Numbered from the stretch's first letter, positions 42,274 to 52,462 are shown. The stretch: DNA of 64,000 nucleotides from Starkeya sp. ORNL1 (GCF_012971745.1 NZ_CP048834.1:3968001-4032000); one strand, 5' to 3'. The notes: generated by a model from the sequence alone, not told the origin. Made by a program: numbers and translations.

Positions 42274-42828
42274 ATGTCCAACAGGTCCCTTGCGTGGCTG
42301 TACGCCGCGCTGATCGGCGTCGTCGTCTCCGGTGCCTTTGCCGCCACCGCCACCGCCCAGGAGGCCCCGAGCCTGCCCGGCGGGGCCAGTTCGCTCCGCG
42401 AAAACCATGGCGACTGGATCGTCACCTGCCGGATCGACGCCCAGGCCGGAAAGAGCGTTAAGCTCTGTGCCCTTGCCCAGGAGCAGGCCGACAGCCGCAC
42501 CCGCCAGCGGGTGCTGGCGCTGGAGTTGCAGCCTTCGGCGACGGGGGCGCAGGGCACGCTGGTGCTGCCCTTCGGCCTCGCGCTCGATGCCGGCGTCACG
42601 CTCCAGGTCGATGACGGCACCGCGACGCCGGTGCAGCGCTTCCGCACCTGCCTGCCGGCGGGCTGCATCGTGCCGATCACCTTCGATGCCAGGGGGCTGG
42701 CGCTGCTGCGCAAGGGCACCGCGCTGCGCATCAAGGCGACGGCCGACGGCGGCAAGGAAGCGCCGTTCAGCATCTCGCTGAAGGGTTTCCCGAGCGCCTT
42801 CGACCGCGCCGCCGCGCTCGCCAAATAG
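42274..42828 (+). CDS. IalB family (invasion-associated locus B) exported protein
   Basis: 184 residues. A signal peptide (about 1-30, cleavage near ATATAQEA) is followed by the IalB fold with ENHGDWIVTCRIDA at the start of the mature domain, conserved cysteines (TCR..LCAL and TCLPAGCIV) and the family end FSISLKGFPSAFDRA. IalB of Bartonella was named for a role in erythrocyte invasion; homologs are widespread in Hyphomicrobiales and their function is generally unknown. A start at ATG 42274 follows GAGCGGAAGA; a TTG four codons upstream is possible. Confidence 0.88.
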   Translation: MSNRSLAWLYAALIGVVVSGAFAATATAQEAPSLPGGASSLRENHGDWIVTCRIDAQAGKSVKLCALAQEQADSRTRQRVLALELQPSATGAQGTLVLPFGLALDAGVTLQVDDGTATPVQRFRTCLPAGCIVPITFDARGLALLRKGTALRIKATADGGKEAPFSISLKGFPSAFDRAAALAK

Positions 42829-42858
42829 CCGCTCAGGCGGCAGGGCGCAGATCTGGGA

Positions 42859-43524
42859 TCAACCCTCGACGAAGGTGACGGTCTCGTTGAGCGGCGCCCG
42901 GCCGGTGCGTTTGTAAGGCTCTGTGACATCCTCGTATCCGATCGACATCCCACAGAAGAGGATGAGCCCTTCGGGCGGCGACAGGACCTCGGCGACGGTC
43001 TTGCGATACACAGACCACGCCATCTGCGGGCAGCTGTGCAATCCTTCACTGCGCAGCAGCAGCATGACGGTCTGCAGATACATGCCGACGTCGGCCCATT
43101 GGGGCGCACCGAGGTCGCGGTCGATGTAGCAGAACAGGGCGGCAGGCGCGCCGAAGCAATCCCAGTTCGCGGAGGCGGCCCTCTGGCGTGCCTCCCAGTC
43201 GTCGCTCGTAATGCCGAGTGCGCTATAGCGTTCATGGCCGAAGGCGGAGCGGCGATCGCGGTAGGGGGACTCCAGTTCGGGTGGGTACATTTCGTACTCC
43301 CGCTCGTCCCACGGGGTGCGTGCCGCCACACGCTCGCCCGCGCGTTTCTTGAGCTCGGCCAGCGGCGCGCCTGTCACCACATAGGTGTTCCATGGCTGGA
43401 GGTTCGATCCGGACGGCGACCAGGCCGCAGCGGACAGCACGCGCTCCAGCATTTCCTTCGATATATCTCGGTCGGTGAATCCGCGTACCGCCCGCCGGCT
43501 CGTAACCGCCTCGTATACATCCAT
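42859..43524 (-). CDS. Nitroreductase family protein
   Basis: 221 residues. The FMN-binding N-terminus TSRRAVRGFTDRDISKEMLE and SAAAWSPSGSNLQPWNTYVV is diagnostic. The dimer interface region QWADVGMYLQTVMLLLRSEG and a C-terminal GMSIGYEDVTEPYKRTGRAP follow. These enzymes use NAD(P)H and FMN to reduce nitro groups, quinones or similar compounds. Substrate is not predictable. It is a single gene, convergent with ialB, next to a palindromic repeat region. Confidence 0.93.
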   Translation of the reverse strand: MDVYEAVTSRRAVRGFTDRDISKEMLERVLSAAAWSPSGSNLQPWNTYVVTGAPLAELKKRAGERVAARTPWDEREYEMYPPELESPYRDRRSAFGHERYSALGITSDDWEARQRAASANWDCFGAPAALFCYIDRDLGAPQWADVGMYLQTVMLLLRSEGLHSCPQMAWSVYRKTVAEVLSPPEGLILFCGMSIGYEDVTEPYKRTGRAPLNETVTFVEG

Positions 43525-43717
43525 GTTCGCTTACCTTCTGGTTGCTGAGGTCCAGAGCAAGCCCCACCGCAGGAGTGGTACCAAATTCGAGATGAGCCGA
43601 CCCAGTCTGCGCGGTGTCTGCCCGCACACGACATTTGGCTAGGAGACGTCATACCGACGTCGAGCATATCTGGATGAAGGGCGTGGCTACTTGAGGTGGG
43701 CAAAGCGTTCCGCCCGA

Positions 43718-43834
43718 CTAGAGCCCTTTCCGTTCGGATGGAAACATCCGAACGACAGATGAGTGCTCTAGATCAATAAGCTGGAGCAACTCCTCTTCGA
43801 TCAGATGATTCCATCTGATCGGAAAATGCTCTAG
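43718..43834. repeat. Compound palindromic repeat, family B copy 2 (inverted relative to copy 1)
   Basis: Nearly the reverse complement of the unit at 11190-11307, with CGTTCGGATGGAAACATCCGAACG and GATCAGATGATTCCATCTGATC hairpins and CTAGAGC / GCTCTAG ends. It occupies most of the 315-bp space between the nitroreductase and purine operon ends. The remainder of that space holds nothing that I recognise. Confidence 0.8.
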
Positions 43835-43839
43835 CCCGT

Positions 43840-44724
43840 TCAGCTGCCGCGATAGGTGGAGAAGCCCCAGGGCGTGACCAGCAGCGGCACGTGATAGTGG
43901 CCTTCGGGCTCGCTGATGCCGAAGCGCAGCGGCACCTCCCCGAGGAAGGGCTGGCCCGGCAGATCGAGCCCGCGACGGGAGAAATACTCGCCGACCTGGA
44001 ACACCAGCTCATAGACGCCGATGCGCAGCGGCGCGCCACTGAGGAGCGGGACGTCAGTGCGGCCATCCGCATTGGTCACTGCTTCCGCGAGCCTGGCGCG
44101 GCCGGAGCGGCCGACTTCATAGAGCGCGATCGCGACGCCCTCAGCCGGGCCGCCGCGGTGGGTGTCGAGCACATGAGTGGAGAGCCGGCCGAACACCGGC
44201 GGCAAGCCGGGGCCGTCGACCCGCTCAACAAGGCGCAGGCGGGTTATGTAGCCGATCTCGTCGAGCGCGGTGGCCAGTTCGGCCGCGGGATCATTGCCGA
44301 GCCGGCGCTCGAAGGTGTCGAGCACCGCGTCGCGCGTCATGCGGCGCACGCAGACCACGAAGGGAAAGCCGAAGCGCTGCTGGTAGGCGGCGTTCAGCCG
44401 TTCGAAGCGGTCATATTCCTCGTGCGACAGCCGGTCGAGGCCGAGCCCGGCCTGTTCGGAGACCGAGGCCGGCGCCATATCGCCAGCGCGCGCCGCCTTG
44501 CCGGCAAGGTCGGGATGGTTGCGCACGAAGGCGATCTGCTCGTCTGCCGTCTGTGCACGGACCGCGCCCATCAGCGCCTCGTGCAAGGCGGCGACGGTGG
44601 GATAGGGCCGATGTGGCGCAGCGGCCTCAGCTACCCACGGCGCGTGCTCGTAGATGCCGTCGAGCGCCAGCACGAAATCGGCGTCGAAGGCGGCGTTCAG
44701 CTCGTCGAGGGTTACGGGCGCCAT
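43840..44724 (-). CDS. Fused OHCU decarboxylase and 5-hydroxyisourate hydrolase
   Basis: 294 residues from the ATG after GGATGAGGCC. Residues 1-165 are the OHCU decarboxylase (HPDLAGKAA with His70, FVVCVRRMTRDAVLDTFERRL). Residues 180-294 are the transthyretin-like HIU hydrolase with LSTHVLDTHRG (His184), TNADGRTD and the C-terminal Tyr-Arg-Gly-Ser. Both active sites look complete. It converts HIU to OHCU, then OHCU to S-allantoin, the two steps after uricase. The same domain order is found in plant transthyretin-like allantoin synthase. It is the last gene of the purine operon. Confidence 0.94.
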   Translation of the reverse strand: MAPVTLDELNAAFDADFVLALDGIYEHAPWVAEAAAPHRPYPTVAALHEALMGAVRAQTADEQIAFVRNHPDLAGKAARAGDMAPASVSEQAGLGLDRLSHEEYDRFERLNAAYQQRFGFPFVVCVRRMTRDAVLDTFERRLGNDPAAELATALDEIGYITRLRLVERVDGPGLPPVFGRLSTHVLDTHRGGPAEGVAIALYEVGRSGRARLAEAVTNADGRTDVPLLSGAPLRIGVYELVFQVGEYFSRRGLDLPGQPFLGEVPLRFGISEPEGHYHVPLLVTPWGFSTYRGS

Positions 44725-44728
44725 GGCC

Positions 44729-46063
44729 TCATCCTTCAGCATAGCGGAACGGATCGCCGCTGCGCTCGCGATCATAGACGGTTTCGCCGGCGACATAGGT
44801 GGCACGCACCGCTCGATCGTCGCCGAGCACCATCAGCATGAAGAGCTGCTCGATGATGTCGCGGCAATAGCCGTTGCGGAACGCCATAAGCGGCGTCGCT
44901 TTGGGGTCGAGCACCACGAGGTCGGCCTCATAGCCCGGCGCCAGCCGGCCGAGCCGTTCGTCGAGATGCAGCGAACGGGCGCCGCCCAGCGTCGCCAGAT
45001 AGAAGGCCTGCACCGCGTTCAGCTTGTGCCCGGCCATAGCGGCGACCTTGTAGGCGGCGTTCAGCGTCTGCAATTGCGAGAGGCTGGTGCCGCCGCCGAC
45101 ATCGGTGCCGAGCCCGACCCGCACCGGGCGCACCGGGTCGGCCGCCTCGAACAGCTTGAACAGCCCGCTGCCGAGGAAGAGGTTCGAGGTCGGGCAATGC
45201 GCCAGCGCCGCGCCGGCCTGGTGGCAAGTGCAGAAATCATGCTCGTGCAAATGGATGCCGTGCCCGAACATCGAGCGCGCGCCCACCAGCCCGGTATGCG
45301 CATAGACATCGAGATAGGAGGCGCGTTCCGGGAACAGCTCGTGCACCCAGGCGATCTCGTCGAGGTTCTCGCACAGGTGGGTCTGCAGATAGACGCCGTC
45401 ATGCGCCCTCAACAGCGCACCGGCGGCGTCCAGCTGGGCCTGCGTGCTGGTCGGGGCGAAGCGCGGGGTGACGCAATAGAGCTGGCGGCCCGTGCCGTGC
45501 CAGCGGCGGATCAAGGCGTCGCTCTCATCATAGCCGCGCTCGGCGGTGTCGAGCAGCGCGGCCGGCGCATTACGGTCCATCAGCACCTTGCCGGCGATCA
45601 TGCGCGTATTGTAGCGCACGGACTCGGCGAAGAACGCCTCGACCGATTGCGGATGCACGGTGCAATAGACCATCGCCGTGGTGGTGCCGGCGCGCAGCAA
45701 TTCGCGCAGGAACAGCTTCGCCACCGCGTCCGCATGCGCGGCATCGGCGAAGTGCTGCTCGGCGGGAAAAGTGTAGCGCTCCAGCCATTCCAGCAGCTGG
45801 CTGCCATAGGCGCCGATCACTTCGAGCTGCGGATAATGCACATGGGCGTCGATGAAGCCCGGCATCATCAGGCCATCCGGATATTCCACCAGATCGGCGC
45901 CGGCCGGCAGGGTTGGCGCCAGCTCGGCATACGGGCCGAAGGCGGCGATGGTGCCGTCCTCGACCAACACCAGTGCATCCTCGTGATAAACGAGGCAGTC
46001 GGCTACGCTCTTCTCGAACGGATTGTCCTTCAGGGTGACGGCAGCAGCGCGGATCGCCTTCAT
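44729..46063 (-). CDS. guaD: Guanine deaminase
   Basis: 444 residues, amidohydrolase fold. Metal ligands are visible: [11 protein letters not shown] (His-x-His), the second His in [12 protein letters not shown], a His in [10 protein letters not shown], and Asp in [21 protein letters not shown] and the ALAHCPTS stretch fit guanine deaminase rather than other amidohydrolases. It makes xanthine and ammonia from guanine, feeding the xanthine dehydrogenase encoded directly upstream (overlapping start). Confidence 0.93.
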   Translation of the reverse strand: MKAIRAAAVTLKDNPFEKSVADCLVYHEDALVLVEDGTIAAFGPYAELAPTLPAGADLVEYPDGLMMPGFIDAHVHYPQLEVIGAYGSQLLEWLERYTFPAEQHFADAAHADAVAKLFLRELLRAGTTTAMVYCTVHPQSVEAFFAESVRYNTRMIAGKVLMDRNAPAALLDTAERGYDESDALIRRWHGTGRQLYCVTPRFAPTSTQAQLDAAGALLRAHDGVYLQTHLCENLDEIAWVHELFPERASYLDVYAHTGLVGARSMFGHGIHLHEHDFCTCHQAGAALAHCPTSNLFLGSGLFKLFEAADPVRPVRVGLGTDVGGGTSLSQLQTLNAAYKVAAMAGHKLNAVQAFYLATLGGARSLHLDERLGRLAPGYEADLVVLDPKATPLMAFRNGYCRDIIEQLFMLMVLGDDRAVRATYVAGETVYDRERSGDPFRYAEG

Positions 46064-48762
46064 GTTCGCTCGCTCTGCTCCTCGATGACGGCGCGATAGA
46101 GCGTGTCGGCCTTGAACGGCGTCGCGGTGCAGCGCACGCCGGTGGCGTCGAAGATGGCATTGGCCAGCGCCGCCGCGACCGGATTGAACGGGCTCTCGCT
46201 CATGGATTTCGCCCCCAGCGGCCCCAGCCTGTCCGACGTGTCGGCGAAGAATACGTCGGTGCGCGGCACGTCGGCGAAGGCCGGGATGTGGTAGCCGCGA
46301 AAGGTCGGGTTGGTGATGCGGCCCTCGCCATCTTCCAGCATCGCTTCATGGAGCGCGGCGCCGATGGCCTGGGCAACGCCGCCCTCGATCTGGCCGCGGC
46401 ACTGCATCGGATTGATCACCGTGCCGGCGTCGGCGGCGTGGATGCTGCGCAATATGCGGATCTCGCCATAACGGCGATGCACCGCGACCTCAAACCCCTG
46501 CACATTGAAGGCGACCGAGCGCGGCGTGCCGTCGGCGACGCCTTCCGTGCTGAGCGGCGCGAGATCCGCCAGAGCGATGCGGCGATCGCCGGCGGCGATA
46601 TGTCCGTCTTCCAGTCGGCAGGCCGCGGTCACGACGCCGAGCCGTGCGGCGGCGGCTTCCCGTATCGCTTCCGACAGCGCCGCTGCCGCCCGGCGCGTCG
46701 CCTCGCCGGCGACCACCGTGCCGGTGCTGCCATAGGCGCCAGTATCAAAGCCGCCGTTTGCGGTGTCGGACTGGCGGATGCGGATGCGCCCCGATGTCGT
46801 GCCGAGTATCGTGGCGGCGATCTGCGCATGCACCGTGGTGGTGCCGTTGCCGAACTCGGCGGTGCCGACGGAAAGCTCGAAGCCGCCATCCGCCATCAGC
46901 GCGATGCGGCTCTCGGCGCGATGGCCGCGCGGCGGCACGGTATCGAGCATGGCGGCGGCGACACCGCGACCGACCAGCCAATCGTCATCGAGGCCGTGCG
47001 CCACGTCCTGCGCCAGCTCACGCTCGACAATGTCGAGGCACTGGTCGAGGCCGTAGCTGCCGAACTCGACATCGTGCGGCGCGCTGTCGAGCGCCACCAG
47101 CGGATCGGCCGGCGTCACCACATTCTTGCGGCGCAGGGCGAACGGGTCGATGCGGAGCGCATGCGCCAATTCGTCCATCGCCGATTCCACAGCGAAATTG
47201 GTCTGGCTCAGCCCATAGCCGCGAAACGCACCGCTCGGCAGCGTGTTGGTATAGGATGCATAGCCGTCTATCTTCTTATTCGCGCAGCGATAGAGCGCGA
47301 CACTTTCATTGCTGCTGTGGAACATCACCCCGGCGCTGTGATTGCCATAGGCGCCCGCGTTCGAGATCACGCGTATCTGGATGGCCGTCAGCGTGCCATC
47401 GCGCTTCGCCCCGAGCTTCACCGTGACCCGCATCGGGTGCCGGCTGGTCGAGGCCATGAACTGCTCCTGCCGCGTATATTCCAGCTTCACCGGACGGCCG
47501 AGCTTCAGTACAGCCAGCGCCACGATGTCCTCGGTGAGCATTTCCTGCTTGCCGCCGAAGCCGCCGCCGACCCGTTCGGTGAAGACCCGCACGCTCTCGC
47601 GTGGCCGCGCATAGAGCGTCGCCAGCGCGTCGCGGGTCAGGAACGGCACTTGCGAGGAGGTGCGCAGGGTGAGCACCTCGCCGTCCATCCAGCCAATCGA
47701 GCCATGGGTCTCCAGATGGGCGTGCTGGACCCGCTGCGTCGCATAGGTGCCCTCGTGGATGAGGTCGGCCTCGGAGAAGCCGGCATCGACGTCGCCGACA
47801 TGGCCGTGCATCTCGGCGACGATGTTGCGCGCGGCATTGGCGATGCGCGAGGCGGCCGGCTTGTCGTGGATCACCGGCGCGCCCGGCGCCATCGCCTCCT
47901 CCGGATCGAACACCGCAGGCAGCAGCTCGTACTCAACCTTGATGAGGTCGCGCCCGGCTTCCGCCGCCGCCTCGCTCACCGCCACCACGGCAGCGATACG
48001 CTGGCCGACATGGCGCACCACATCGTCCAGTACGCGGGTGTCGTCGGTGTCGTCGGTCGCGTGATGGTGGCGGGCGGACGAATAGAGCACCGCCGGCGCG
48101 TCCTCATGCGTCAGCACCGCGACGACGCCGGGCACCGCCAGCGCCGCGCTGGTATCGATGCCGACGATCCGCGCCGAGGCGTGAGGCGAGCGCAGCAGCT
48201 TCATGTGCAGCAGGCCGTCGAGCACGCCACTAGGGGCGACATCCATGGTGTAGCGCACCTGGCCGGTGACGATGGCGGGGCCGGCCGGCGCCGGCAGATT
48301 GCGGCCGACCCCGTCGCCGGCCGCATCCGCCTCTACATGGGGCACGCCGCCGATCGCATCTTCGATTGCGCGGTAGCCGGTGCAGCGGCATAGATTCCCC
48401 TTGAGCGCAGCGGGCAGGTCGCGGAGCTGGCCCTGGTCGAGCGCCGCTGCGGTCATCACCATGCCGGCGGTGCAGAAGCCGCACTGGAAGCCCTGCGCGT
48501 CGAGGAAGGCGGTCTGCATCGGGTGGAGCGTGCCGGCTCCCAACCCCTCTATGGTGGTCACCGGCTTGTCCTCGGCCTTGAAGGCCGGGACCAGGCAGCT
48601 ATGCACCGGCCGTCCGTCGAGATGCACGGTGCAGGCGCCGCAATCGCCGGCGTCGCATCCCTTCTTGACGCCGAGCCAGCCGAGATCACGCAGGAAGCTG
48701 CGCAGGCACTGGCCGGGCCGCGGCGTGGCGTCGAACGTCGTGCCGTTGACGAGGAAGCTCAC
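46060..48762 (-). CDS. Xanthine dehydrogenase, 2Fe-2S domain fused to molybdopterin subunit
   Basis: 900 residues. Residues 1-150 carry both 2Fe-2S clusters: plant-ferredoxin type Cys36, Cys41, Cys44 and Cys56, then Cys94, Cys97, Cys125 and Cys127 (CGFC and CRC). Residues 165-900 are the molybdenum-cofactor part, with [20 protein letters not shown], a [14 protein letters not shown] stretch, and a catalytic Glu region [17 protein letters not shown]. The FAD subunit is a separate gene overlapping the start. The usual bacterial split is XdhA (FeS+FAD) and XdhB (Mo), or three separate genes; this FeS-Mo fusion is less common. Neighbours point to xanthine or hypoxanthine oxidation to urate. Confidence 0.9.
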   Translation of the reverse strand: MSFLVNGTTFDATPRPGQCLRSFLRDLGWLGVKKGCDAGDCGACTVHLDGRPVHSCLVPAFKAEDKPVTTIEGLGAGTLHPMQTAFLDAQGFQCGFCTAGMVMTAAALDQGQLRDLPAALKGNLCRCTGYRAIEDAIGGVPHVEADAAGDGVGRNLPAPAGPAIVTGQVRYTMDVAPSGVLDGLLHMKLLRSPHASARIVGIDTSAALAVPGVVAVLTHEDAPAVLYSSARHHHATDDTDDTRVLDDVVRHVGQRIAAVVAVSEAAAEAGRDLIKVEYELLPAVFDPEEAMAPGAPVIHDKPAASRIANAARNIVAEMHGHVGDVDAGFSEADLIHEGTYATQRVQHAHLETHGSIGWMDGEVLTLRTSSQVPFLTRDALATLYARPRESVRVFTERVGGGFGGKQEMLTEDIVALAVLKLGRPVKLEYTRQEQFMASTSRHPMRVTVKLGAKRDGTLTAIQIRVISNAGAYGNHSAGVMFHSSNESVALYRCANKKIDGYASYTNTLPSGAFRGYGLSQTNFAVESAMDELAHALRIDPFALRRKNVVTPADPLVALDSAPHDVEFGSYGLDQCLDIVERELAQDVAHGLDDDWLVGRGVAAAMLDTVPPRGHRAESRIALMADGGFELSVGTAEFGNGTTTVHAQIAATILGTTSGRIRIRQSDTANGGFDTGAYGSTGTVVAGEATRRAAAALSEAIREAAAARLGVVTAACRLEDGHIAAGDRRIALADLAPLSTEGVADGTPRSVAFNVQGFEVAVHRRYGEIRILRSIHAADAGTVINPMQCRGQIEGGVAQAIGAALHEAMLEDGEGRITNPTFRGYHIPAFADVPRTDVFFADTSDRLGPLGAKSMSESPFNPVAAALANAIFDATGVRCTATPFKADTLYRAVIEEQSERT

Positions 48763-49580
48763 GCCCGTGCCTCCGCCAGCTCGGTCCTGATCTCCTCGGC
48801 GAAAATGAAGGTCATGTGCCGGCGCCAGTCCGGCCGGCCGTGCATGTCGTCATAATAGAGCGCATCCGGGATCTCGGCCGCCAGCCGGCCCGCCAACGTC
48901 GCCGCATCCGGCATGCCGGCGAAGGCGAGGCGCACCGGGCGGCGGGTCGAGGCCGTCACCGTCAGCGCCATCTCGGCGCCTGCGAGCGTGCCGATCAGCA
49001 GCACGCCGGAGCGTCCGATCGGCGAGAGCGAGGCGCGGCGAAAGGCAAAGCGGCGGGTGAGCGCCTCGCGCGGCAGATGGATGGCGCGCAGCACCTCGCC
49101 GGGGGCGAGCGCATTGTGCTGCGGCCCGCGCACGAAATCGACCACCGGCAGGCGGCGCTCGCCACCATCCGGCGTCCAGATCTCGCACACGCCCTCGAGC
49201 GCGGCGGCGAGCGAGATCATCGGTCCGGCCGGCAGGCCCATGCACAGATTGCCGCCGACGGTGGCGGTGTTCCAGATCTTGAAGGAGGCGAGGAAGGCGC
49301 GGCAGGCGAGGCCGATCAGCGGCGCCGCGGTCCATGCGTCTTGGGCCTCGAAGGCGTCGAGTTCGGCGACAGTGCAGGTTGCGGCGATGGCCAGCCCGTC
49401 GGCGTCGGCGTGCAGCGCTTGCCAGCCGAGCGCCGTCAGGTCGATCAGCCGCTTCAATTGCGGTTGCGGCTCGGAGAACAGCCAGGTGCCGCCCGCCAGG
49501 AATGCGTCGCCGCCGGCAAAGCCGGCGAGATCCGCGCGCTGACGCGGCCGGGCGACGGCTTCTATGCTGTTGAGGTCCAT
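48759..49580 (-). CDS. Xanthine dehydrogenase FAD-binding subunit
   Basis: 273 residues of the CO-dehydrogenase-flavoprotein type. The FAD loop is [15 protein letters not shown] near residue 27; a second FAD contact is [21 protein letters not shown]. The C-terminal CoxM-like domain follows. It passes electrons from the FeS centres of the fused subunit to NAD+. Overlap of four bases with the fused subunit gene indicates coupled translation and fixed stoichiometry. Confidence 0.9.
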   Translation of the reverse strand: MDLNSIEAVARPRQRADLAGFAGGDAFLAGGTWLFSEPQPQLKRLIDLTALGWQALHADADGLAIAATCTVAELDAFEAQDAWTAAPLIGLACRAFLASFKIWNTATVGGNLCMGLPAGPMISLAAALEGVCEIWTPDGGERRLPVVDFVRGPQHNALAPGEVLRAIHLPREALTRRFAFRRASLSPIGRSGVLLIGTLAGAEMALTVTASTRRPVRLAFAGMPDAATLAGRLAAEIPDALYYDDMHGRPDWRRHMTFIFAEEIRTELAEARA

Positions 49581-49595
49581 GCCGCCTGACGCGCC

Positions 49596-50435
49596 TCAGC
49601 CCCGCGCCACCGTACACTCGATCTGGCCATGCGGCTCGTCGGTGGGGACGAATACCTGTCCGTCGAACGATCGGCCGAACGGGGTCAGATCGATCGGCAG
49701 ATAGTGCTTGTTCGGGCAGGCGAGCGAAATCTCGGCAATCTCCGGCACTGCGGCGAGCACCGCCTCGCCCATCAGATACAGGGTGTTCTGCACGCCGGGG
49801 CTATAGGTCGTGGCGAACACCTTCAGCGCGGCATCGAACACCTTGGCGTTGGCGTCAGCATAAGAGGCCGGCACCGAGGACCACCGCCACGAGGCGTCCA
49901 TGGCGGTGGCGAACATGCGATCGGCGGTCGGCTTCAAGGTGGTGACCTCGTCCATCCAGTAATTCTCCCAGCCGGACTGCGTGGTCTTCATGAAGGTGAA
50001 GCCCTCGATGCCGGAGCTGAGGGTGGATCCGGTGCGCGTCGCGCTGAGCTTCACGAACGGCCGGCCATTGGCGTCGAGCGTGAAGCTGTGGGCATGTGGC
50101 GCCCCGTCCACCGCAAGCCGCGCCCATCTGGTCTCGCTGGCGAAGATGTCGACCTTCTCGACATGGGCATAATGGTCGAGAAAATAGGCAGCGAGCTTGC
50201 CCGCATAGTCCTCATTCTCGGCGCCGACATGGTCGCGGGCGACGATATTGACGATGTTCTTGATGGAGTCGGTGGCGATCACCGAGGCATTGTCACCTTC
50301 AGTGTAGGAGGCCTCGAACGCACCCGTGAGCATCGTCTGTACGGTGAGCTCGCGCACCTCGTGCCGCTCGCCATCCCGCTTCACCCGCATGATGCGCACG
50401 CGGCCTTTGCCGTAGGTGTTCTGGATCAGCGGCAT
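49596..50435 (-). CDS. Urate oxidase (uricase, factor-independent urate hydroxylase)
   Basis: 279 residues from the ATG after GGGGAGTGCC. Two T-fold repeats. Catalytic features: QNTYGKGRVRIM near the start with the active Lys, and SVIATDSIKNIVNI with the active Thr. SGIEGFTFMKTTQSGWENY and LACPNKHYLPIDL follow. It oxidises urate to HIU with O2 and no cofactor. It is the first gene of the operon uricase, XDH FAD subunit, XDH FeS-Mo, guanine deaminase and OHCU decarboxylase/HIUase. A palindromic repeat lies upstream. Confidence 0.95.
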   Translation of the reverse strand: MPLIQNTYGKGRVRIMRVKRDGERHEVRELTVQTMLTGAFEASYTEGDNASVIATDSIKNIVNIVARDHVGAENEDYAGKLAAYFLDHYAHVEKVDIFASETRWARLAVDGAPHAHSFTLDANGRPFVKLSATRTGSTLSSGIEGFTFMKTTQSGWENYWMDEVTTLKPTADRMFATAMDASWRWSSVPASYADANAKVFDAALKVFATTYSPGVQNTLYLMGEAVLAAVPEIAEISLACPNKHYLPIDLTPFGRSFDGQVFVPTDEPHGQIECTVARG

Positions 50436-50540
50436 CTGGCACTCCCCGCGGCGCTCGAATCCGGTCCGGCATTGCCGGTGTGAAATCATTGGCATGCAGG
50501 AATTGGTCCGGCCAGTCCCTCACATGCGCCTGCCTCCAAA

Positions 50541-50654
50541 CGACCTCATCCTGAGGTGCCGCGAAGCGGCCTCGAAGGATGCCCGTCCCCGATGAACGTC
50601 TCCTGCATTAGCATCCTTCGAGGCTCGCTGCGCTCACACCTCAGGATGACGTGG
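50541..50654. repeat. Paired palindromic repeat, family A copy 3
   Basis: CCTCATCCTGAGGTG, inner CCTCGAAGGATG and CATCCTTCGAGG, and CACCTCAGGATGACG at the other end. Same family and order as copy 2 at 35422. It ends directly at the stop codon of the LigD-type polymerase gene. Confidence 0.8.
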
Positions 50655-50656
50655 CT

Positions 50657-51553
50657 TTACGAACGCAGCGGCGCGGCGGCCTTGCGGAAGTCGGCCCATG
50701 GATCGGCGGCCTGAAGGCGCTTGGCGATGTTCGCCACGGTGAAGACACTTGCCCTGCCCAGGCCGTCGAGCTCGTCCCAGGCCACCGGAGTCGCCACCGC
50801 GGCGCCGGGGCGGGCGCGGGTGGAATAGGGTGCGACGGCGGTGGCGCCGCGCGCATTGCGCAGATAGTCGACGAAGATGTGATCGTCGCGCTTTGCCTTC
50901 GCCGCCTGGGCGACGATGCGCTCCGGTGCGTCCGCCGCCATGCTCTCCGCCAGAGCGTGGGCGAAGTCCTTCACCTCGTCCCAACCTGCCTTCGGCGCCA
51001 CCGGTGCCACCACATGCAGTCCCTTGCCCCCGGAGGTCTTGACGAACGCAGGGAGCTTCGCTGCCTCCAGCCGCGCCCTCACCTCGCGGGCGGCGGAGAC
51101 CATGCCGTCCCAGCCGACCCCGGCGCCGGGGTCGAGATCGAAGATCATCTGGTCCGGCGTCTCCAGCGTCTTGAGCGGTGCTCCCCAGGGGTGGATCTCC
51201 AGTGCGCCGGCCTGCGCCAGCGCGATCAGTCCGTCGAGATCATCGATGATGAGGAAGGGTTCGGCCGCATTGTCTCCCGGGTCCGGCACCTGCCGGATCG
51301 CCTTGTTGATGCCGCGCCAGGCATGCTTCTGGAAGAAGCAGGCATGGGAGATGCCATCCGGGCAGCGCAGCAAAGCGAGCGGGCGCCCCACCACATGCGG
51401 CGCGATGCGCGGCCAGACCAAAGCGTAATGGTCGGCGAGCTGCTGCTTGGTGACGCCATCCTCTGGCCAATAGAGCCGGTCGGGATGGGTGAGCTTGATC
51501 CCGCCGCCCGACGTGACGTCTGTTTCGGCTTGCTTGCTTTTCGGCACGGTCAT
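50657..51553 (-). CDS. Stand-alone LigD-type polymerase/primase domain protein
   Basis: 298 residues, one domain: the archaeo-eukaryotic primase-like polymerase domain of DNA ligase D. Signature sections: GIKLTHPDRLYWPEDGVTK at the N-terminus, ACFFQKHAWRGINKAI, PDQMIFDLDPGAGVGWDGM with the catalytic Asp-Leu-Asp, and VKTSGGKGLHVVAPV. Ligase and nuclease domains are absent, so it is a single-domain form acting in end joining or gap filling. No Ku gene is in the window. The ATG chosen is closely preceded by GGGAG; an alternative start cannot be excluded. Confidence 0.9.
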   Translation of the reverse strand: MTVPKSKQAETDVTSGGGIKLTHPDRLYWPEDGVTKQQLADHYALVWPRIAPHVVGRPLALLRCPDGISHACFFQKHAWRGINKAIRQVPDPGDNAAEPFLIIDDLDGLIALAQAGALEIHPWGAPLKTLETPDQMIFDLDPGAGVGWDGMVSAAREVRARLEAAKLPAFVKTSGGKGLHVVAPVAPKAGWDEVKDFAHALAESMAADAPERIVAQAAKAKRDDHIFVDYLRNARGATAVAPYSTRARPGAAVATPVAWDELDGLGRASVFTVANIAKRLQAADPWADFRKAAAPLRS

Positions 51554-51682
51554 CTCCCGGCTGAAGTCGCGGCGTCTAGCCTCGCGCGAACCGCCTAAGG
51601 CGTCCAGAGCGTGCAAATCGGGTAGAAAGCCCGGACCACCGGGGGCAATAGATAGGTTCTGCTTTCCTGGAGATATGCCCGC

Positions 51683-52462
51683 ATGGTTGCCAGCTCCCGC
51701 CCGCTCTTCGCGCTCCAAGGCCGCGTCGCCCTCATCACCGGTGCTGGGCGCGGGCTCGGCTATGAGATGGCGAAGGCGCTTGCGCGTGCTGGTGCGGCAG
51801 TTGTGATCAATGGCCGCGATGCCGGGAGGCTGGAGGCCGCAGTTACCTCATTGCGCCGCGAGACCGAGGCCGAGGTGGATGCCATGGCCTTCGATGTCGC
51901 CGACTACCCAGCCGCCCAGGCGGCGCTGGCGGCTATCGTCGCCCGATACGGGCGGCTCGACATTCTCGTCAACAATGTCGGCGCGCGGGACCGCCGGCCG
52001 CTCGATGCCTTCACGCCCGAGGAGGTGCAGCAGCTCATCGCCACCGACCTGATCGCGCCGGCGCTGCTGGCGCGTGAAGCGGCAGCGATCATGAAGCGGC
52101 AGGGCCATGGCCGGTTGATCTTCATGACCTCGATCGTCGGCCATGTCGCGAACCGCGGCGACTCTGTCTACACGGCGGCAAAAGGTGGAGTGACCGGGCT
52201 TATGCGCGCTTTGGCGGTGGATCATGCGCGCGAGGGCATCACCAGCAACGCCATCGCTCCCGGCATGTTCGCCACCGAGACGAATGCCCATCTGGTGACC
52301 GATGCTGATTTCTCGCGCTTCGTCGATGTACGGGTGCCGATCGGCCGCTGGGGCAAGCCGGAGGAGATCGGCGCTGCCGCAGTGTTCCTGGCCTCCGACG
52401 AGGCGTCGTTCGTCAATGGCCATGTGCTGACGGTGGATGGCGGTCAGACTGTGCGGATGTAG
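51683..52462 (+). CDS. Short-chain dehydrogenase/reductase (gluconate 5-dehydrogenase-like)
   Basis: 259 residues with the classical SDR plan: TGAGRGLG dinucleotide loop, NNVGARD, a Ser in MTSIVGH, Tyr-x-x-x-Lys in YTAAKGG, and a C-terminal FVNGHVLTVDGGQ. The section LITGAGRGLGYEMAKALARAGA with INGRD resembles gluconate 5-dehydrogenase and related sugar-acid oxidoreductases, but SDR substrates are not safely predicted. It is divergent from the LigD-type polymerase gene and appears to be a single unit. Confidence 0.92.
   Translation: MVASSRPLFALQGRVALITGAGRGLGYEMAKALARAGAAVVINGRDAGRLEAAVTSLRRETEAEVDAMAFDVADYPAAQAALAAIVARYGRLDILVNNVGARDRRPLDAFTPEEVQQLIATDLIAPALLAREAAAIMKRQGHGRLIFMTSIVGHVANRGDSVYTAAKGGVTGLMRALAVDHAREGITSNAIAPGMFATETNAHLVTDADFSRFVDVRVPIGRWGKPEEIGAAAVFLASDEASFVNGHVLTVDGGQTVRM

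Noticed and set aside
46288..48393. A 701-residue open frame on the plus strand opposite the xanthine dehydrogenase gene
   Set aside because: It is the antisense shadow of a clearly identified enzyme; composition is Arg/His-rich with no family pattern. Long antisense frames are expected in GC-rich DNA.
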